A stretch of DNA of 64,000 nt from an uncultured Sutterella sp. (GTDB lineage: Bacteria > Pseudomonadota > Gammaproteobacteria > Burkholderiales > Burkholderiaceae_F): contig CAJKAP010000005.1 in the NCBI GenBank assembly GCA_905197905.1, forward strand, positions 1-64,000, in the 5' to 3' direction. The notes beneath the pieces are model-generated. The model had not been told where the DNA came from, searched no databases, and worked only from the letters and a program-made list of their open reading frames with translations. Made by a program: the position numbers and the translations under genes. Positions 59,562-64,000 of the stretch are shown piece by piece. The number at the start of each line of letters is the position of its first letter. Positions within the stretch are counted from its first letter, which is position 1.

Positions 59562-61835
59562 TTAGAACCCCGACTCACGAAGAATCACAGCCCACGCGTG
59601 GCGCAAGAGGTCTCCCGCAAGGCTACTACTTTCCGCATCAATCACCACGTGGCCACGCACAACACCAAGTCCTGCGGTATCGTAGCGCCCGTTGGCCGTT
59701 TCTTTAAGCGTTAACGGTTCCGTTGCGGCAAGACGCAAGCGGTACTGCGCTTCCTTAGTGGCATAGGCATGCCCCGCATCAATCCCGACCGCTTTAGCTG
59801 CACGATCAGAGGCCATCACCGTAGTGACTTCCCCACCAAACTGCGAGGCGAGTTCCATAGCGCTCCCCATATGAAGCGTTGCCATAGTGTCGATTTCGGT
59901 GAGCGTCAATTCCACACTTTTGCGGCTCAAATCATCGGGAATAAAAACCGCTTTCGCACCAGTTTCTAATCGGTAAAGCGCCTTTTCATTCACGTAGCCC
60001 CAAGCAATTTCATTCAAGGTCAACGTTTTTTCTGCCCCTTCTGTGCCATTCACTTCAAGAACGCGGGCAACTCCTTCTTTCGCGCTCACCCATTCGCCCA
60101 CTCGCAGGTCGGGATTTACTTCCACCACGACGCCATTAAAAGGGCTACGAATCGTGAGCGCATCCACGCGGTCGTTCAACTCACGCAGACGCACCACAAG
60201 CGCTTCACGCTCTCGTGTCGCAACAGGTACCTCCTGCGCACTATCGCGGCTCACGCGTAAATAGCTAATACGCCAGTCAAGAAGCGCCAACTCCGAGCGC
60301 AAACTTTCTTGTTCGTGCACTAATGAGGGAGAAGCAAGTGTAAAGAGCGCATCACCCTTTTTCACGTATGCACCCCGCGTAGCGAGGATCTTCGTGATCT
60401 GAGCGGGTTCTGTCACATAAAGCGCAGATTCGTTGGCAAAACGCAAAATTGCAGGCGCACTCACCTCGTGCGACCATGGGAAAAAGAGAATCATCCCTGC
60501 GCCAAAAATCATCACAAAAAGACTTGTGCAGGCTCTCAGCGAGAGAGGCTTACCCCAAAGGGCTTTTATCCAGTAGAGAACTTCTTTCATAATCGGCCAG
60601 AGCACAAAAACCGTGATTTCAACGCAAAAGAGGATAATCCCCAAAACTTTAAAGAACGCATAGTAAACGAGCGCCGCAATCCCTAAGAAGAGGAAGAATC
60701 GATAAAGCCACGTTGCCCATGCATAAAGGATTAACCCCCTATCTAGCCCCGTGGGGAACTGTTCGGGTTTAGCCGCTCCAAATCCAAAGAGCCATTCGCG
60801 CAACGCATGCTTGGTGTGGGCAAAACTACGTTGATGAAGGTTCGCCACACCAATCGAATCGGAAAGGAAGTAATAGCCGTCAAAACGCATGAAGGGCATC
60901 ATGTTGATGGAAAGCGACATAATCCATGTGGTGGTCGCAAGCAAAAAGGCGCTACTTTTTAAAAATCCATCAGGGAGTAAACACCAGGCAAGTGCCGCCC
61001 AAGCCCCAAGACTCATTTCACTCATAACGCCTGCAACCACTACTAAGAGTCGTTCTCGGCGACTTGAGAGCCGCCATGCGGCAGTAGTGTCGGTATAAAG
61101 CAGTGGCATCATCACCATGAAAGCCACCCCCATACTCGGAATCTTGCAACCAAAGGATTTCGCCATATAGGCGTGTCCACACTCATGGATGATTTTCGTA
61201 AAAAGGAGCGTCATCCCTGCAAAGAGTGCCCCCTGCCAAGTCATAAAGTGTTCTGCGGTATGAAGAAACGTCTCCCACTGGCGAGAAATCAAAATGAGCG
61301 CAAGAAGGGCAACGATTGCCGTGAGAATCAAAAAACCACGACGCAAAAAGACACGTTCAACAAAAGGCAAAGTGGCATCCAAAAAGCGATCGGGATGCAC
61401 GAGCGGAATGCGGAAAAAGAGATAGTGGTGAAGGAGAAACTTCCAGAGACTCGTACGAGGACGTTGCGCTTCAAGCCCAATCAAGCGAGCGCTTGTTTCC
61501 TCTTCAGCGGTAAGGGACTGTGCAAGGAGAAAGCGCTTAAATTGCTCGACTTCGTCCATCTCTACACGAAGAAGCGTCTCGCGCGCGATACGTGCACAAA
61601 GTCCCGAGGCGGTTTGATTCGCCCAACGAATCAGCATCTCATACTGGCGGTAGCCCAACTGGAAAAAGCGATCGCGCACTGGGTCTTCAATTACCCAAGT
61701 GGGCGAGCCATCATAAGCACGAGGCCCCTCGTGAAGACGGAGGTCCTCACGAAGCGCAGGGAGTTGAGGCTCTTTTTGAGCCCCCATCCCTTTCGCAAAC
61801 GGCATGCCTCGAGAAGCGTTGAGCGTCACCGCCAT
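59562..61835 (-). CDS. M50 metalloprotease fused to HlyD-like adaptor domain
   Basis: 757 residues. Soluble N-terminus (1-165), then a membrane M50 protease core with H217-E-x-x-H221 (IIHECGHAYMAK) and third ligand D319 (MRFDGYYF). After further helices (about 355-470) comes a periplasmic HlyD/biotinyl-lipoyl-like region (about 475-640, GAYVKKGDALF, then a coiled hairpin, then SPFNGVVVEV). Such fused proteins are seen in bacteriocin- or RTX-type export loci as zinc-protease/adaptor subunits. AGGAG precedes the ATG, three bases after the previous gene's stop. Confidence 0.87.
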   Translation of the reverse strand: MAVTLNASRGMPFAKGMGAQKEPQLPALREDLRLHEGPRAYDGSPTWVIEDPVRDRFFQLGYRQYEMLIRWANQTASGLCARIARETLLRVEMDEVEQFKRFLLAQSLTAEEETSARLIGLEAQRPRTSLWKFLLHHYLFFRIPLVHPDRFLDATLPFVERVFLRRGFLILTAIVALLALILISRQWETFLHTAEHFMTWQGALFAGMTLLFTKIIHECGHAYMAKSFGCKIPSMGVAFMVMMPLLYTDTTAAWRLSSRRERLLVVVAGVMSEMSLGAWAALAWCLLPDGFLKSSAFLLATTTWIMSLSINMMPFMRFDGYYFLSDSIGVANLHQRSFAHTKHALREWLFGFGAAKPEQFPTGLDRGLILYAWATWLYRFFLFLGIAALVYYAFFKVLGIILFCVEITVFVLWPIMKEVLYWIKALWGKPLSLRACTSLFVMIFGAGMILFFPWSHEVSAPAILRFANESALYVTEPAQITKILATRGAYVKKGDALFTLASPSLVHEQESLRSELALLDWRISYLRVSRDSAQEVPVATREREALVVRLRELNDRVDALTIRSPFNGVVVEVNPDLRVGEWVSAKEGVARVLEVNGTEGAEKTLTLNEIAWGYVNEKALYRLETGAKAVFIPDDLSRKSVELTLTEIDTMATLHMGSAMELASQFGGEVTTVMASDRAAKAVGIDAGHAYATKEAQYRLRLAATEPLTLKETANGRYDTAGLGVVRGHVVIDAESSSLAGDLLRHAWAVILRESGF

Positions 61836-61838
61836 GTC

Positions 61839-63368
61839 TTAGACTCCTAACCAGCGACGCACCACAGAAAGCGGTTTTCTCAAGAGATAAAGCCCTAAGG
61901 CCGTACGTTCCCCGTAGAATTTCGCTGTGCCACGAAGGCCAATACGAAGGCGTTTGGCGTCTTCTTCGCTCATCGTAAAGCTAGCGCGAGCGCGATAGGC
62001 GAGCACGCCTTCAGCGGTGGGCTCTGCACGGTAAGCAACGTAGGTGAGCTTAGCTTCCACCGGGTTGGTGGGCTCCACGTTCATAAAAAAGCGCACTTCC
62101 GCGCCTTCTGGGAGCGCTACCGCATCGGCAATCGGGATTTCCGCCTCAAGGACCATATCCTTGGGACTGGCAATCGTCATGATGCGTTCCCCTAGTGCCA
62201 CAGGGCGACCGCTCCACTCATCTTTATTGGCAAAAATTGCCAGACCGTCTTGCTCAGCGCGCACTTCGGTACGGTCAAATTCACGCGTGTAGTAGGCAAC
62301 ATCACTTTGTGCCTGATCGCGTTTACGCTTGATGACGCCTAGCGCCATCTTGCTCTTATCGTCAAAAAACGCTTCTTGCTCACTCTGACGAAGCTGTGCC
62401 TGAGCGACAGCAAGCGCTTGTTCTGCTGCTTGCAGCTGCCCCTTTAGTTCTCGTGCGTCCATACGGAAAAGGAGATCTCCTTTCTTAATCTCAGCGTTGG
62501 GATTGACCATCACTTCGGCCACTACCCCAGCCAAGGGAGCACGTACCGTAAAAGGATTTTCTGCCACGATTTCCGCGGGTGCTAGCACACTTTGCGAAAC
62601 AGGGAAAGCCAAAATCGCGAGGGCTGCTACGGCAATCCCCACGCGCACGGCACGGTGTCGTGTCCAACGCCAACTGCGTTTCGTCGCTTGCCAAAGCCCT
62701 TTCTCGCCCATCCAATCCGAGCGACCCGCCTTTTGAGCAGCCCAAGCGTCCGCCAAAACACTCGCCCAAAGTTTCATGAGCGAGATATCGGTTTCTTGAT
62801 AGGGTGTTTCGCTAAAAAAGACAACGCCAGCCTCGATCGCTTTGACGCGAGCACTGGGTTCAGCGGCTAAAGGCAACGACACCCAAAGGGCATAGGGAGG
62901 AAAGTATTGACGCCACTTCTCGGCATCCGCTTCAGCAAGTCCCGCCACACCAAAACCTAAAACGATCGGTTCAGCGGGGCCTCTGAGAATCGGCTTTTGG
63001 ACAAGATGTTCGTTCGCAAAACGATCAAAGAAATCGGTAAGCCACTGGGAGAAGACCCCGTGGTGCGCCACTTCATTGCTCCCTGAAACGGCTTCAAGTG
63101 TCCCCTTTCCTACGCCTGCTTCTGGGCGCCACCAAAGGGCGGCTTGACGATAGGTAAGGACACTTCTTGTATCGTTAAGGGCAATAAAAGTGAGCGCCTT
63201 TCGGCTTGGTGAGTGACGAAGTCGCTCACTTAACCGAATAAAGCGCTCTAAACGCAAAGTACTTTCGTGAGAAGTCTGAAGTGCCTCTCGCAACGCTTGA
63301 AACGTTGGATGGGCACTAATGGGCTTCTCTCGAGACTCAGAAGAGGAATTCTGCGGGGTCTCAGCCAT
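61839..63368 (-). CDS. HlyD-family adaptor with large cytoplasmic GAF-like N-terminal domain
   Basis: 509 residues from ATG 63368 (AAGGA upstream). The N-terminal 235 or so residues form a soluble domain of GAF-like style, followed by a transmembrane helix (about 250-270) and the periplasmic HlyD part: lipoyl half-motifs APLAGVVAEVMVNPNAEIKK and VRAEQDGLAIF around a coiled hairpin (about 315-370). A sensing domain on the cytosolic side of an adaptor is unusual and suggests substrate- or signal-gated export. Operon with the M50 and A24 genes. Confidence 0.82.
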   Translation of the reverse strand: MAETPQNSSSESREKPISAHPTFQALREALQTSHESTLRLERFIRLSERLRHSPSRKALTFIALNDTRSVLTYRQAALWWRPEAGVGKGTLEAVSGSNEVAHHGVFSQWLTDFFDRFANEHLVQKPILRGPAEPIVLGFGVAGLAEADAEKWRQYFPPYALWVSLPLAAEPSARVKAIEAGVVFFSETPYQETDISLMKLWASVLADAWAAQKAGRSDWMGEKGLWQATKRSWRWTRHRAVRVGIAVAALAILAFPVSQSVLAPAEIVAENPFTVRAPLAGVVAEVMVNPNAEIKKGDLLFRMDARELKGQLQAAEQALAVAQAQLRQSEQEAFFDDKSKMALGVIKRKRDQAQSDVAYYTREFDRTEVRAEQDGLAIFANKDEWSGRPVALGERIMTIASPKDMVLEAEIPIADAVALPEGAEVRFFMNVEPTNPVEAKLTYVAYRAEPTAEGVLAYRARASFTMSEEDAKRLRIGLRGTAKFYGERTALGLYLLRKPLSVVRRWLGV

Positions 63369-63401
63369 GCTCAAATTTTTCCTTTTAGGGAGGAGCGAAC
63401 T

Positions 63402-64000
63402 TTAGTGGGTGCGGATTGTCCCACTCATACCAGGAAGAAGCGGTAAGGGAGCACCCTCCGCCTTCCCTCCCTGGGGATTAACACTACGCAGAATTTTACC
63501 AGTGACTTTCACCGATTGGCTCACTGGGTCAATATTCCCTGCGATATGCGTGACTTCAACCGATTCAATCGAGCCAGTTTCATCAACTTCAAGCGTTAAA
63601 AGACTGCCCACTTTGAGCGTGCGAAGCATAGCGGAAGGCAAAATCGTTTCCACTTCAAAGCCACTATCGTCAAAGAGTGTAAAGAGTTTACTCCCCTCGC
63701 CCACAAACTCATGAGGCTTCACAAAGACTTCGCCCACAATGCCACCAAAGGGAGCCGTGAAACTGCACTTATCGACTTTCAAGCGTTCAATCTGCGATTC
63801 AGCCTGAGCGACCTGTACGCCAGCGCGTGCATCGGCAAAGTCACCCTGACTAATCGAATTGAGTTTTTTCAATTCAGAAGCGTTTTTCCAACGATTGCTC
63901 GCAGCAGCTTCTGCTGCCTGAGCGCGACGCAACTGCGCCTTTGCGCCAGAGCAGTCATAAGTGAGGAGCACTTCGCCCGCTTTAAAACGATCACCATCGT
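63402..64000 (-). CDS. HlyD/RND-type periplasmic adaptor, 5' end beyond the window
   Basis: The last 199 or so residues of an adaptor protein; the frame is open to the right edge (GDRFKAGEVLLTYDCSGAKA is read from the final bases). It has a coiled hairpin (AQLRRAQAAEAAASNRWKNA), the second lipoyl half (FTAPFGGIVGEVFVKP) and a beta-barrel part. It is the first visible gene of the leftward operon, 33 bases before the second adaptor. Outer-membrane channel and ABC/other energising partners would be expected further right. Confidence 0.8.
   Translation of the reverse strand, partial: DGDRFKAGEVLLTYDCSGAKAQLRRAQAAEAAASNRWKNASELKKLNSISQGDFADARAGVQVAQAESQIERLKVDKCSFTAPFGGIVGEVFVKPHEFVGEGSKLFTLFDDSGFEVETILPSAMLRTLKVGSLLTLEVDETGSIESVEVTHIAGNIDPVSQSVKVTGKILRSVNPQGGKAEGAPLPLLPGMSGTIRTH

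Noticed and set aside
61173..61850. Rightward 225-codon frame opposite the M50-HlyD gene
   Set aside because: Antisense of the N-terminal part of a protein with clear HExxH and HlyD features.
1..64000. CRISPR array, tRNA or rRNA genes
   Set aside because: No regularly spaced repeats, cloverleaf signatures or rRNA-like conserved stretches were found on reading both strands.

Overview
The window reads as part of the chromosome of a gut-type betaproteobacterium. A Burkholderiales-type trimeric porin, several exported flavin reductases, three DcuC-type C4-dicarboxylate carriers, peptide and amino-acid-conjugate hydrolases and the lack of sugar catabolism all fit a Sutterellaceae-like organism (Sutterella/Parasutterella group). 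This placement is inferred from gene content only. Base composition is moderate. Highly expressed genes (the reductases, yjiHG, DoxX) have visibly more selective codon use than accessory genes. I saw no rRNA, tRNA or CRISPR array.

Layout. 0-3.3 kb: a Bcr/CflA drug exporter, then a compact folE-queD-queE operon for queuosine precursor synthesis with an unusual leader. 3.3-6.8 kb: an SMR exporter divergent from its MerR regulator, two small His/Cys/Met-rich envelope proteins, and a YpfJ-type zinc peptidase. 7.2-10.9 kb: a tyrosine recombinase, two unknown genes on the opposite strand, and a decayed second copy of the recombinase 3' end plus its trailing inverted repeat. This looks like a 2.6-kb integrated cassette and is the most interesting part of the window. 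10.9-23.3 kb: dcuC-iadA (isoaspartyl peptide use), a PhnD-like sensor kinase with a FixJ-like regulator next to an exported flavin reductase, a LysR gene divergent from rarD, and an aminopeptidase P-yjiH-yjiG unit.

23.4-30.1 kb: a DNA-processing stretch with a NUDIX hydrolase overlapping a PLD-helicase-DUF3427 protein, ogt, and a GIY-YIG protein with two DUF4357 copies. 30.2-34.6 kb: an NCS1 nucleobase permease, a large TPR-like protein and relics of an IS200/IS605 tnpB. 34.6-46.7 kb: a metabolic region with two DcuC paralogues, a Tat-exported FAD reductase, an AbgA-like amidohydrolase, an OFA-type MFS carrier, a porin, a GntR/UTRA regulator and an FMN+FAD reductase. These appear to bring in, deconjugate and respire small organic acids and conjugates. 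46.7-58.1 kb: a TPR-SUFU-DUF2185 protein, two tail-to-tail DoxX proteins, a metallo-beta-lactamase-fold hydrolase, a cupin fusion / alpha-beta hydrolase / flavin reductase set, two regulated M20/SGNH hydrolase units and a LysR regulator.

58.2-64 kb (leftward, open at the right edge): two HlyD-type adaptors, an M50 metalloprotease fused to an HlyD-like domain, an A24 prepilin-type peptidase and a divergent A24-like paralogue. In the paralogue both catalytic aspartates align with glutamates, and it has its own promoter carrying a Fur box. This looks like an export/processing locus of unknown cargo.
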